From Triticum aestivum (lineage: Eukaryota; Streptophyta; Magnoliopsida; Poales; Poaceae), in contig NC_057795.1 in NCBI RefSeq assembly GCF_018294505.1, forward strand, positions 520,505,512-520,569,511: DNA of 64,000 bases. The letters are read 5' to 3'. A program made the position numbers and the translations under genes. Positions 42,290 to 53,489 of the stretch are shown here, in pieces (positions within the stretch are counted from its first letter, which is position 1; every line of letters begins with the position of its first letter). Under the pieces are notes generated by a model. That model was not told where the DNA came from. It was given only the letters and a program-made list of their open reading frames with translations, and did no database searches.

Positions 42290-45200
42290 TGTCACATCCC
42301 TAGTTCTGGCCTGACCTATGCTTTCTTCCATCTGTGCATCATGCTTAAATTTTTGAAACTTGAACTGAGGAATTTGGAAGCCTCAAAACCCTAAATAAAA
42401 GAAGGGCAAAAACCCTAAAATCTCATTCATTGTTCCAAAATGCTCTTCTTAGATGTTTAATATTTTTGGCAAGGGTTTTGATCCAAACCAAAAATAATGA
42501 ACATTTTAAAAGGATTTATTTTTGGGACTTTGAATTTAAATCATTAGCTATTTGAATTTGAATTATATTCATATAATTAGAATATAATTTCAAATACCCC
42601 TGAAATATTTTATGAGCTTTTGGAAAAGTCCATCTAGCAAAATAAAAATATTCAGAGGAGTTTTTGGCATTGTTTGGATTATTTTAAATTCAAAACAGCG
42701 GCAAAAGATTAAATAAAAGAAAACAAAACAGAAATAAAAGAGAGAAGCCCAGCCACTTACCTGACGCTTACCTGAGGCCCACTCACCTGGTGGCCCAGCG
42801 GAACCGGCCCAGCCCACCACTGCAGCCCCTCCGTCGTCTTCCTCCCCTTGCCCCGAAGCAGCTGCGTGCCCGGCGCGCAGGCGAGCCGCGCCAGCTCCTC
42901 CCTGCCTGCCTGGCTACCTCCTCGTCGCCCTGGAACGCCCCGGACGACGCCACGCAGCCCCGACCGCTCCCTCACTCTCTCCCGAACTCTTCCCCCTCTT
43001 CTGCTCCCTCTCCCTCTCGAGCCGAGCGCAGCCGCAGCCGCGCCACCGTAACGCCGCGGCCACAGTTGCTGCCGCCCGTGTTTGAGCACGTATCTGTGCT
43101 CAGCGTGGTCCCAGGAGCCTAGAACAAGCATCCGTTCGTCCTCTCGTACCGTAGCTTCATTCCCGTCGAGGTCCGAACCCCGGCCGCCGCCGCGAGCTCA
43201 CTTCCGGTGAGCCCCGACCACCCCGCGACCTCCCACCTGCTCCGTTCGATGCGCGTGAGTGAGGGCCTTCTCCCTGTGCCCTTCTCTTGCCCAGCCGCCG
43301 CCTGTAGCGCAGCCCCGGCGAACTTCCGCCGCCGATCTGGTCGTCGCCGGCCTAAGTCCGGCGATGATGACGTGGGCATCATTAGCGGCTAACCCCCCCT
43401 CACTAACCAACCCCATAGGCCACTGACTCATGGGCCCCATGCCCCTAATTAATCACAGCTTAATCCTGCTTAGTTTAAAATTAATCATAGTGGACCCACG
43501 CGTCGGCGTTGACCTCGCTGACGTGGCCTTTGACCGGCCCCACACGTCAGTGACCTATGCCAGCGGTGTGTCACTGACCAGTGGGCCCCCTGGTCAAGTT
43601 TGACCCGGACCAGCATGATATATGAAAAATTATCAGAAAAATTCAAGGAATCCATCTGTACCATTTTCATGCATGTTTGAACAATGCTTGTCCTCTGTTT
43701 TGGACAAAACAAATAAAGGGCATTTAAATAACCATATATGGAGTTGGAATTTGAATCTTGTATTCAAACCAACCCCATCTAACTTGTTGCTAGATGCATT
43801 AGCCCAAAACACAATCATTTTGCCATGTCATGATCATGCATCATATTGTGCATTGCATTGATTGTGTTTCCTTCTGTGTTGCCGGTATTCGTCCCCTCTC
43901 GATAGACGTGTACCGGCGATGTGATCGATGACACCGATGAAGAGCTATATTATCTTCAGAAGTGCCAGGCAAGCAAAACCCCCTTGTTCATTCCGATACA
44001 ATCCTACTCTCTCGCTCCTGCTCTCTTTTACTGCATTAGGACAACACCGATTCAACGGTTACATGCTGCGGTAGTTGAACCCCTTTATCCTCTGCATGAC
44101 CTGTCATTGCCACAGTAAATAGATGAAACCCACTAGCATGAGTAGGAGTTGTTTGAGCCCTGATGTGCCTACTCATTCATGCTTGTTTGTCATGCCTGCT
44201 ACTGCTTAGAGTTGAGCCAGGTCTGATTCATCGGGAATGAATCAGAGGCGTGTGAACATGTCCTACTGTGTGTGAGCTAAGTGTGTGAACACGATTTGGT
44301 AAAGGTAGCGGTGAGAGGCCATGTAGGAGTACATGGTGGGTTGTCTCATTGAAGCCGTCCTTAGGAACTAAGTTCTGTGTTTGTGATCCATGATTCAGCT
44401 ACTACCATACATTGGGCCCTGAAATATGACCCCGCTCGACTTCTTATTCACCCAAGTCCTCTGTCCAGGAGTTGCAAGTAGTTTCTGGTGTTTGTAGTAT
44501 GCTGGAGGCCGTGCACAGCGCTGACCGGAGGGGTGGGCTGTGATGCGGTAGGCACATGGCCGGGTATACCGGGCGCCCGTTTGGTGTCACGGAACCCTGT
44601 TCACATCGTTTGGGGCTGTGAGCGAAACTCCGGCCGGATCTCCTCATGGATGGAACCCGAATAGGCGATAAACCTGGACTAGAGACTTGAGTGTTTAGGT
44701 AGGTCGTGGTCTACACCCACGTCGGCTTTCGCTTGAAGTCTGCCGAGCACATGTCGTGTGCAGACGCTAAGTGGTGGAAACATGTATGAAGAAGTACACC
44801 CCTGCAGGGTTAACATCATCTATTCGAATAGCCGTGTCCGTGGTAAAGGACTTCTGGGTTGCTTATATCAGTTCATAGACAAGTGAAAGTGGATATTCTA
44901 AAATACGCAAGATAAGCGTGAGTGCTATGGATGGCGTTCTCGTAGGGAGACGGGAGCGGATCCATAGTGGTGTATTGATATGGTGAATATGTGGACTCGC
45001 GTGTGCCACCTCAAAAGAGTTACTTGCAGTCGTAGTTCAGGATAGCCACCGAGTCAAAGCTGGCTTGCTGCAGTTAAACCCCACCATCCCCTTTGTTGAT
45101 AATGATGCATATGTAGTTAGTTCTGATGTAAGTCTTGCTGGGTACATTTGTACTCACGTTGCTTAATTTATGTTTTTGCAGAGAGACTTCGGTCTCGCTA

Positions 45201-46025
45201 CTAGTTCCGCGTGGACTTCGACGTTTAGCTTGTTACCTCAGCTACGATCTTGTGCCCTCGGCAGGATCTGGTAGATAGTCAGGCTTCTCAGCCTTTTTCA
45301 TTTATAGTTGTCTGTACTCAGACATGTTAAGCTTCCGCATGTGCTTTGACTTGTATGCTCTGATTGTTGGGTCATGAGACCCCTGTTTGTAATATCTGGC
45401 TCCTCGGAGCCTAATGAATAAATACTTGAGTTGTAGAGTCATGTTGTGATGCCATGTTGTATTTGCACATATCGAGCATATTGCGTGTATGTTATTGAAA
45501 TGCTTGGTATGTGTGGGATCTGACTATCTAGTTGTTTATCCTTAGTAGCCTCTCTTACCGGGAAATGTCTCCTAGTGCTTCCACTGAGCCATGGTAGCTT
45601 GCTACTGCTCCGGAACACTTAGGCTGGCCGGCATGTGTCCTTCTTCGTTCCTGTGTCTGTCCCTTCGGGGAAATGTCACGCGATGAATACCGGAGTCCTG
45701 TTAGCCCGCTACAGCCCGGTTTGCCGGAGTCCTGCTAGCCCAGTGCTACATCCTGGATTCACTCGCTGATGATCGACACGTTCGATGCTGGGTCATGGAT
45801 GCCTGTCCCTGTAAGTTAGTGCCACTTTGGGTTCACGACTAGCCATGTCAGCCCGGGTTCTTTGTCATATGGATGCTAGCGACACTATCATATACGTGAG
45901 CCAAAAGGCGCAAACGGTCCCGGGCCAGTTAAGGTGGCACCCGTGGAAATACCGTGCGTGAGGCCGCAAGGTGATATGATGTGTTACATGCTAGATCGGT
46001 GTGACTTAGGATCGGGGTCCTGACA
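42290..46025 (+). mobile_element. Solo-1: solo LTR of 3.7 kb
   Basis: It begins TGTCACATCCCTAG and ends GGGTCCTGACA. TSD AGCAC is at 42285-42289 and 46026-46030. There is no internal region or second LTR, so it is a solo LTR left by recombination between two LTRs. A GC-rich island lies at about 42780-43390, with T-rich and unique sequence after it, and AATAAA at 45417-45422. The open frames in the GC-rich island have no domain. Orientation is taken from the AATAAA and from the TGTCACATCC start. It lies within an intron of the Host-H aORF. Confidence 0.9.
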
Positions 46026-46030
46026 AGCAC

Positions 46031-46945
46031 CTTCCGCGTCGCGTCAGGACGGATGAGAAGGTGCGCAGCAGCAAAGTAAGATGACCAGACACTCACCTGC
46101 GGCACCGGATTCGACTCGCTCTACGGCACCTTGCTGAACCTCCAATACTCTCCAAGGTTGGCCTTGGAGATGTCGTTCACGCCGCGTGCAATCTGCTCTG
46201 AAGACAGCCGCGTCGACCCCATGTGGTTGGGGTCTTGAAGGCCGACCATTTCGCCAATGAGGCAAGAGCGCCCCTACAGCGGAAGGACACGGCGCATGAT
46301 GAACGCGGCATTGAGGTCGGTGCCGGTGAGCCCCTCCTGCGTCCTCATCACCGTCACCCGCTCGCAGAGATTGACGATCTCCTACGACGGGCGCCTGGGC
46401 GAGTAGCCCCAGTTCGTCTTCACCCGCGGTGGCACGATGGCAAAGGACCGAAGATTGATGCGATCCGCACCCAAGTTGCGGACGTAGACGAAGGAGTTCT
46501 GCCATTTCTTGGCAGAATCCTCCAGCAGGATCTTGGGGAAGTCCACCCCCGACCGCTTCGAGATTACGGCGGAACCGCAGTCGGCGAACTCTCCGGCAGA
46601 CGGGCCCTGCTGCTTCAGGGAGAAGAAGCACGCCCAGAGGTTGATCATGGGCTCGACCCCCAGGTACCCCTCGCAGAGGGTGACAAAGCCGGAGAGCTGG
46701 ACGATGGTGCCGGCGCCAAGATGATGCAGCTGTAGCCCGAAAAACTCCAGGAAGGTGCGAAAGAAGTTTCTCGCCGTCAGGCCAAACCCGTGCTCAAAGT
46801 GCATGAGGAAGACCACGCGCTCCTGCTCCTCGGGCTGAGGCCTCTGCTCGCCGCGCGGCAGACGGGCGCCGACGTCCGTCTCCCGCGGCAGGCGCCGCGA
46901 TGCCCGAAGTTGGGTGATGTCCTCGGTTGTGACATTCGAACCCAT
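46031..46945 (-). pseudogene. Host-H antisense aORF, first exon (Transposase_28-like)
   Basis: The ATG at 46945 gives MGSNVTTEDITQLRASR. The Transposase_28-like core follows: FFRTFLEFFGLQLHHLGAG, then LSGFVTLCEGYLGVEPMINLW. The frame stops at 46382-46384, but the same frame continues with IVNLCERVTVM and IARGVNDISKANLGEY, interrupted near 46275 and 46128. A GTGAGT donor at about 46097 starts the intron into which Solo-1 inserted. Transcription would run toward pol on the opposite strand. Confidence 0.78.
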
Positions 46946-47117
46946 CCAGGAGCCCGATGGCAGCACCACGATGAAAGGAAGAAGAAAGAAGATGGACGGC
47001 GAAGGAGTTCTGCTCGGAGCAGCGGGCGCCACTGTGCGTCGGTTGCAAAGAGCGCAGCGAGAGCAAAGGGACAGGAGGGCACGAGCGAGAATAATGTCCA
47101 CCGCCCCCTGCCCCCCG

Positions 47118-47124
47118 ATTTATA
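47118..47124 (-). promoter_or_regulatory. TATA-like box of the Host-H aORF
   Basis: The minus strand reads TATAAAT within GGTTATAAATCGGG, about 175 bp upstream of the aORF ATG. This suggests that the antisense gene had its own promoter inside the element body. Confidence 0.55.
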
Positions 47125-47139
47125 ACCCTCGGTTTGAAC

Positions 47140-47156
47140 GTGGGGAAGTGGGGAAG
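47140..47156 (+). promoter_or_regulatory. Polypurine tract of Host-H
   Basis: The 17-base purine-rich run GTGGGGAAGTGGGGAAG lies at the expected end of the internal region. Gyp-2 begins one base further on, so its insertion lies at the internal/3' LTR boundary of Host-H. Confidence 0.6.
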
Positions 47157-47157
47157 T

Positions 47158-48061
47158 TGTCGGATTTTGGGTTCCGGCAGACCCTCGAGGTTCGAACTCT
47201 GGGGTGCGCACGAAGATCTTTCCCCTACCAACTCATGTCTCGAAGCCTCGCAAGGAATCTAAGCTAGAAGGAAGAACACACAAGGGACACGAGGTTTATA
47301 CTGGTTCAGGCCACCATTGTGGTGTAATACCCTACTCTAGTGTGTGGTGTGGTCGATTGCCTCAGGTGCTGATGATGAACAATATAGAGGAAGAACAGCC
47401 TCGCGAGGGGCTGTTCTTGAGCTGGTGCGATGAACTGCTTGGTGAGTTCAGTCGCCTCTCTCTAGTCTACCCAGAATATGGATCTCCCCCCTCACTCTGT
47501 GGTGGCTAGCTCTATTTATAGAGGGAGGCCCTGGGCCTCTTCCCAAATAATGAGCGGGAAGGGCGCCAACAATTGGCCATTTTGAAGGAGAACATCTAGT
47601 ACACTTATCATGACTAAAGTTGGTCTATGGATGCCAAAGGCTTTGATGGTGACACCGTCCTGGGCTCCACGATGACCTCCATCCTGCCGTTCTACTGGTC
47701 TTGGTCTTGTTGCACCAAAGCGGTAACCTTTTCCTGATGCCTTGGCATGTGCTTGTCCTCTTTGCACCAAAGGGGGAACAAGGACACTGCGCAGGCCGGC
47801 GCCCGCCTGGTCTCGATCGTCATAGCTTGCGTCACGGGCACCTCGCGAGGTACCCCGCCTTGATCTCTCTGCCTCCTCGCGAGCCCGCCTGATGAGGCTG
47901 CTTCCTGAGGATGCATCTATCGTCCGCCTCGCGAGGCTTGGCCCCTCGCGAGGGTCTTGAGCTTGAGCCGATGAAGCTGGGCTATACTGGGCCCCTACTT
48001 GAGCCACACCGCAGGCCGCAGGCAGGCAAGTCTGGGTACCCCCGTTCCCAGAACGCCGACA
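47158..48061 (-). repeat. 3' LTR of Gyp-2 (904 bp)
   Basis: It begins TGTCGGATTTTGGG and ends AACGCCGACA. A minus-strand TATAAATA box lies near 47513-47520. In about 230 bp compared by hand with 54789-55676 there are about 11 differences. Confidence 0.93.
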
Positions 48062-48398
48062 GTAGCCCCCGGGTCCAAGGCGCGCCCGGACATGGCTTAG
48101 CAGAGAAGCGAAGGGGCAAGTACGAAGCGCCGCAGGCCCCAATAGCCTGTGGCCTTGGGCGCCATGTGGCGATTGATTGGATGTGGGCGTTTCCACTTCC
48201 CCACGACACCTCGGCAACTGCATGACTTGACAAGTCCCTGCATGCAAAAATGGGTCATGATTACCTAAGATCATGGAGGCCGACGGTTGGCCTCCTCCGG
48301 TTATAAGTACAGAACACCGCGAGCCCTTCCAGTCCATTCCTTCCTGCTCTGCTTCTTCTCCTTCCTCGCCCTTGTTCCACCTTGACTCGTCGCGCCCC
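48062..48398 (+). promoter_or_regulatory. Polypurine tract and promoter-like region upstream of the Gyp-2 cargo gene
   Basis: The first 15 bases on the minus strand (GGACCCGGGGGCTAC) form the polypurine-tract position. The block 48165-48235 is similar to the region upstream of the Gyp-1 aORF (23160-23235). A TATAAG box stands at 48302-48307 in GGTTATAAGTACAG, about 95 bp before the ATG at 48399, and a C/T-rich leader follows. This fits a small plus-strand promoter kept while the downstream gene differs. Confidence 0.55.
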
Positions 48399-49136
48399 AT
48401 GGCGCCCACAAAGAGGTCCTCGGCCGCGGAGAAGGGGAAGTCCCGTCGGGAGGGGCCTGACTCTCCTCCAACCAAGCGAGGCCGGGGCCGCCCCCGCAAG
48501 CATCCCGTTACTCCCATGAAGACTTCTCGAGACCTCGGCGGAGGCCGCTTGATCGGTGGGGGAAGATGCGCTGTAGCCGCGCGGCCTCCCCGCCCTCGAT
48601 TCCATTTTGGGGAGGTGCTGCTGGAGTTCTTCGTCTGGTCGGAGGATCCAGCCGGAACTTGGCTCCAGCTCCCCCGCTTCTTTGCTGGCGAGCTGCCAGC
48701 AGGCGCCGCAAGCGGGCTCTGGCTCTAGGCGGATGGCTGCTGCAGCAGGGCCTCTTGGGTGGCGGTGGAAGTTTCCGTTGCCGGGAACATGGCGTTGACT
48801 CGCGGCTGGCAGGCGTTTTCCCACGCATGCGGTCTTGGTCAGTGATGCACTCTCCATTTTAAGTTCAACGGCGACGCCACCCTCTTCATGAGGGTATTCA
48901 GTGGAGATGGCCGCCGCACCGGGTGCTGCCCCGAAGGCGATGACGACGGCCGCCCCCTCATCCTCGGTGACGGCAATGGCGAAGACAGGGTCGGGCGTGC
49001 GCCGTCTTCAAGCTTCGGCGACTCTTCTTCCGACGGCAGCTCCTCTAGCGGCGGCCGTGACTAGCCACCGCGCCGTCGTGCTCGCTTCGAGGTGGGAGGT
49101 GGATCGTCCCACCACCGCGCCCAGGTGAAACGTTAG
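48399..49136 (+). pseudogene. AT-hook plus B3-like DNA-binding protein, captured and decayed
   Basis: One frame of 245 codons from ATG 48399 is broken by TAG 48726-48728, TGA 48843-48845 and TAG 49062-49064, and ends at TAG 49134-49136. Residues about 26-36 read KRGRGRPRKHP, an AT-hook (RGRP core). Residues about 67-165 read like a plant B3 domain in order: FHFGEVLLEFFVW, then LPRFFAGELP, a W-x-V strand (SWVAVEVSV), LTRGWQAFSHACGL, LHFKFNGDATLFMRVFS. Spacing and length (about 100 residues) fit B3. The tail is acidic and serine-rich. It has no intron and is antisense to pol. The B3 call is by eye; it lacks the Transposase_28 core found in this slot in Gyp-1. Confidence 0.7.
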
Positions 49137-50110
49137 GAGGAGTCCGCCTGAGCTTCGGAAGATGACGCAGATCTTCCTTCCTGTGTGGTAGACGGTCGGG
49201 CCGCGCCTATTTTGCTTTATCTGCATAGAGAGAGAGAAGTATGGGCCCCGCGGGGACGTGCTAGACTATTGCTTTTAATTATCATGTTGTTCCTTCTATC
49301 TTCATGTTGTGCTATGGTGTTGTACGTTTATGTGTAGGAACAACTTAGCTCGGTAGGGGGGAGCTTGTTGCGACGCCAGCCTCGGGAGGCTCCGTCCGGA
49401 GGCCTTGTCATGGGTCTCCGAAGCCTGTAAGAAGAAACTTGTCGGAGGGTTAGGTTTTAGCCCCCGGCCGTGGGGGTGACCAGCTCGGGCCTGGCGTTAG
49501 TGTCGCGATGCCCGTGGGGCATTGACTGGGAGGAGCGCTCCCGCTGCAAACTTAGGCCGAGGAACCTCACGAAACAAAACCAGGCGATGCTCGCGAGGGT
49601 GCCCGCGCGGCATCCCTCGCGAGGGTCGCGAAAGGAAAGCAAGTTCAAGCGAAGGGCAAAGGCAGAAAACACGGGCTGGGCGCCGCTCAACACTGAAAGC
49701 AACTCCAACTAAAGCTTTAAACAAAGAAGAGCTGATCGACTGCAGAAAGCAAATGAAAAGCCGCGTCCGGCACCTAATCTAGTCTTCGACGTCTACTCAC
49801 CAGCGCGGAGCTAAGTGCTGCCACTGGGTGTGGGCGGGAGCCCCCGTGGCCCAGGGGCGGCACTCCGGAGACTCCGGGGCATGTATAGCCCCACTCATTA
49901 TTACGTGAGAGTGTCACGGACGGCGAGCTTCACAGGCATCGGCCTTCTTCACAGGCGCCAGGACTTTTCTTGAAAAGGGGGGGCAAAGGTGAGCTTCACA
50001 GGCATTGGCCTTCTTCACAAGCACCGGGCCTTTTCCCAAAAGCGGCAAGCTTCACAGGCATTTGCCTTCTTCACAGGCACCGGGCCTTCTCCATAGGCAC
50101 TGGGCCTCAC
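49137..50110. other. Gyp-2 spacer between cargo gene and integrase end
   Basis: No coding region is recognised. The first part (49200-49350) is AT-richer with TATGTGTAG-type sequence and may be the 3' flank of the cargo gene. The last part carries a short tandem repeat (49926-50105). Confidence 0.6.
49926..50105 (+). repeat. Short tandem repeats CTTCACAGGCA...CCTT
   Basis: About eight imperfect copies of a 20-25-bp unit built on CTTCACAGGCAYYGGNCCTT are present. They are partly split by short G- and A-rich inserts near 49975 and 50040. The unit occurs between pol and cargo only. Confidence 0.8.
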
Positions 50111-51321
50111 TCAGGGGTAGAACCTCCGGAGATGTTGAATGTTCCATGCGTTTGGGATGGGCACCCCCTCCTGGGTCTCCAAGCGCACGGAGCTGGGCCT
50201 GGAAACGTGAACAACCTTGAATGGGCCCTCCCACATGGGAGAGAGCTTGTGCAACCCCTCTCTGGAGAGGACCCATCTGAGCATGAGGTCTCCTACCTCA
50301 AGAGTTCTGGGGCGAATGTTGCAGCAGTGGTATCGTTGTAGCGCCTGTTGATATCTTGCCACCCACAGCGCGGCCTACCGATGACAATCCTCCCCCAGCA
50401 CGAGATCCGTCCCCCACATGACATCCTGTTGCGCCTCGTCGAATGCCAAGACCCGCGCGGAACGACGCCTGACCTCATGGGGGAGGACGGCCTCAGCTCC
50501 GTAGACGACGAAGAATGGGGTCTCGCCAGTCGGCTTGGCCGTGGTTGTGAGGATAGACCACAACAAAGACTGGATCTCGTCGTACCAGCCCCTGCCGCGG
50601 GCCTCCAACTTATTCTTGAAGGTTCTGGTTTTGAGGCCTCTCAAGACCTCCATGTTGGCTCGCTCGGCCTGGCTGTTGCTCCGGGGGTGTGCTACCGAAG
50701 CATAGCGTATCTGCGTTCCAAGGTTAGCACGGTACGTTTTGAAGAGATTACTGGTGAATTGCGAACCATTTTCGGTGATGATGCGGTTAGGCACCCCAAA
50801 TCGGCTCACGAGGCCCTTGATGAACTTGACTGCGGAGCCCGCTGGGATGGTGCGGACAGCTTCCACCTCAGCCCACTTGGTGAACTTGTCCACGGCGACG
50901 TAGAGGTAGCGATAGCCCCCTGGCGCCAGAGGGAACAGGCCCAGAATGTCCAGCGCCCTAACCGCGAACGGCCATGAGAGGGGTATAGTCTGCAGACCCC
51001 CCGTCGGCTGATGGATCTGCTTGGCGTGGAATTGGCAAGCCTCACAAGCCTTCACCAGCTCAACGACGTCGCTGAGTGTTGTGGGCCAGTAGAATCCGTT
51101 GCGGAACGCCTTGCCAACGAGGGTTCATGATGATGCACGGTGCCCACAGTCTCCACTGTGTATGTCTGCCAACAACTCCTTCCCTTGCTCTCTGGAAATG
51201 CAACGTCAGGACACGTCATTTGGTCGCCTCCGGTAGAGCTCTCTGTCCTTGATGTAGTAGGTCGTGGCCTGCTGCGCCACATGCCCCGCGTCCTCCTCCT
51301 TCTCCGACAGGGTCCCTTGCG
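50111..51321 (-). pseudogene. Gyp-2 integrase
   Basis: The zinc region is degraded near 51052-51282. The core reads ALDILGLFPLAPGGYRYLY (first Asp present), IITENGSQF (Glu at 50771-50773 in place of the second catalytic Asp) and QAERANMEV (catalytic Glu present). The C-terminal domain (GDLMLRW, WEGPFKVVHV, HLRRFYP) ends at 50111. Frame breaks occur near 50365 and 51055. With the second Asp replaced, strand transfer activity is not expected. Confidence 0.87.
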
Positions 51322-52224
51322 TCAAGTAGTCCTTGAACTCTGCGATCCAACATCCTTCCTGAGGTTCCAACGCCAGGAGCAGGCATGCCCCTGAGGCCAG
51401 GCCGCAGGCCGGGGCTCCCGAGGCAGACGGCAGAGGGAGCTCCTCTCTAGGTTGCACCATGCTTGATAGTGATGGTGCCGCCGAGGGTTTGAAGAGTCGC
51501 TCCTTGAAGACGCCAGGCTCCTCAGGCAGCCGCCTGGATGCCCTCTTGGCGATGTCATCAGCCTCTTGGTTGGTGTCGCAAGGCACATGCTACAACTCCA
51601 GCCCCTAGAACTGTTTCTCCATCCTGCGAACCTCCGCGAGGTAGGCTTCCATGTGCTCGTCCTTTGGCTCGAATATTTTGTTGGGGAAGTTGACGAGGAG
51701 TTGCGAATCTCCTTGACGATGAGGCGCTTTACCCCCAAGGCGACTGCGGCTTTCAAGCCTGCTATCAAGCCTTTGTATTCTGCTATGTTGTTGGAGACCT
51801 TTTCTCCGTGCTCGAAACAGAGTTGCACGGCATAGTAGAGCTTGTCCTGAGTGGGAGGTATGAGCACTGTGCCAGCCCCCGCGCCATGTTGGGAGAATGC
51901 CTCGTCGAAGTACATGACCCAACCATCTGGTGCCTCGCTTCCCGGGGAAAGCGATCGGTCCTTGCCTACCTTGAGGCCTGGTGCCTCTGCCCATTCTGCC
52001 ACAAAATCCGCAAGTGCGGCTCCCTTGATGACTCTGATCGTCCTAAATTCTAGTTGAAACGCTTGCAGTTCGATGTTCCATTCAGCGACTCTTCCAGCTG
52101 AGTTGGGGCTCCTGAGTACCCTTTCCAAGGGGTATGCTGGGACGACCTTGATGGGATGGCCTTGGAAGTAGTGCCGCAACTTGCGTGAGGCTACCAATAG
52201 CGCGAGGAGGAGTTTTTGAGGCAT
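51322..52224 (-). pseudogene. Gyp-2 RNase H region
   Basis: The readable parts are KLRHYFQGHPIKVVPAYPL, then WVMYFDEAFSQHGAGAG (the first catalytic Asp motif, with the usual DGS changed to DEA) and NNIAEYKGLIAGLKAA (Glu motif). The frame is lost after VALGVKRLIV. Confidence 0.82.
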
Positions 52225-53489
52225 GGGTTACCGCGCCCTTGCGTCTCGTAGCACCGTGCTCACGAAGTACATAGGGTGCTCGACGAGGTTGAGGGTGCTG
52301 GCGCAGCTTGCGTCCTCTGGAGGTTGAAGCACCTCCTGAGACGACGGAGCCCCCAGCGCTTGGTCGCTTGGAGAGGCCTCCTCTGCTCCGGGTGCGCTCC
52401 CCTACTGCGGCTGATCCTTTTTGGCTGTGGTCGCGGTCTTCGTGAGCCTTCTTGGGTTTGCTTTGCTTTGGCCCGGACGGTCGTTGCGGCCTTGGTCCGA
52501 TGCTCCTCTCTAACCGCCACCAGGGCTGCGCTGGCGGAGTAGGGGGTGGCCGCAAGGTAGAGCACCAGGGGCTCCCGAGGGCACGGAGCTACCATCACCG
52601 GAGGGCTCGTAAGGTACCTCTTGAGACCTTGGAATGCCTTGTCGGCCTCTTCAGTCCATTCGAAGGGGCCCTTCTTCTTCATCATCTTGAAGAAGGGCAG
52701 TGCTCGTTCCCCCGGCTTGGAGATGAAACGTCCTAGTGCGGTTACACGCCCGGTGAGCTTCTGCATTTCTCTGAGGGTGTTCGGCGGGCTCATGTCTTCG
52801 ACTGCTTTGACCTTCTCAAGGTTGGCCTCGATGCCCCCGTGGACACGAGGAAACCCAGGAGCTTGCCCGAGGGGACTCCAAACACGCACTTCTCCGGGTT
52901 GAGCCACAGGTCCACTTCATTGAGGCTCGCGAAGGTTTCTTCCAAGTCATGTATCAGGGTTTTTGCCTCCCGAGACTTCACCATAATGTCATCGATGTAA
53001 GCTTCAGCGTTCCTCCCGAGCTGCCGGCCCAAGGCTATGTGCATCAGCCGCTGAAAGGTCGCGCCTGCGTTGCGCAACCCAAATGGCATGCATGTATAGC
53101 AGTACACTCCACATGGGGTCAGGAAAGCTGTTTTTTCCACGTCTTCTACCGCCATCTTGATCTGGTGATAGCCCGAGAAGGCATCCAGGAAGCACAGTAG
53201 ATCACACTCAGCGGTGGAATCGATGATCTGGTAGATGCGGGGGAGCGGAAATAGATCCTGCGGTCAGGCTTTGTTGAGGTTGGTGAAGTCGACACGCATG
53301 CGTTCCTCTCCTCCCTTTTTCGGCACAACAACCGGGTTAGCCAACCAATCTGGGTAGCGGACCTCGCGAATAACCCCTGCTGCCTCTAGCTGGCGGGTCT
53401 CTTGGATGATGAAAGCTTGTTTTTCAGTGGACTGCCACCTTCCCTTCTGCTTCACGGGGCGCACGTTGGGGCACACATTGAGGTGATGC
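52225..53489 (-). pseudogene. Gyp-2 reverse transcriptase
   Basis: The motifs run in order: DWLANPVVVPKKGGEERMRVDFTNLNKA near 53330-53270, then TCMPFGLRNAGATFQRLM, AYIDDIMVKS (YxDD box intact, near 52985) and KCVFGVPSGKLLGFLVS. A frameshift near 52840 follows, then the connection region (GRVTALGRFISKPGERALPFF). The frame is lost again near 52550. Confidence 0.88.

Noticed and set aside
42790..43392. Open frames in the GC-rich part of Solo-1
   Set aside because: They have the same character as the LARD-1 island: composition-driven, no motif, inside an LTR.
47158..48061. This LTR considered as the 3' LTR of Host-H itself
   Set aside because: Its orientation is opposite (TATA box and polypurine tract on the other strand) and it pairs with 54789-55676, whose inner side has a primer site and gag.
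48261..48857. Minus-strand open frame of 198 codons over the B3-like gene
   Set aside because: It is a shadow of the plus-strand reading frame; it has no recognisable motif and conflicts with the clear AT-hook/B3 pattern on the plus strand.
49926..50105. Repeat array considered as CRISPR-like
   Set aside because: Units are imperfect and directly abutting with no unique spacers of constant length, and the setting is a plant retrotransposon.
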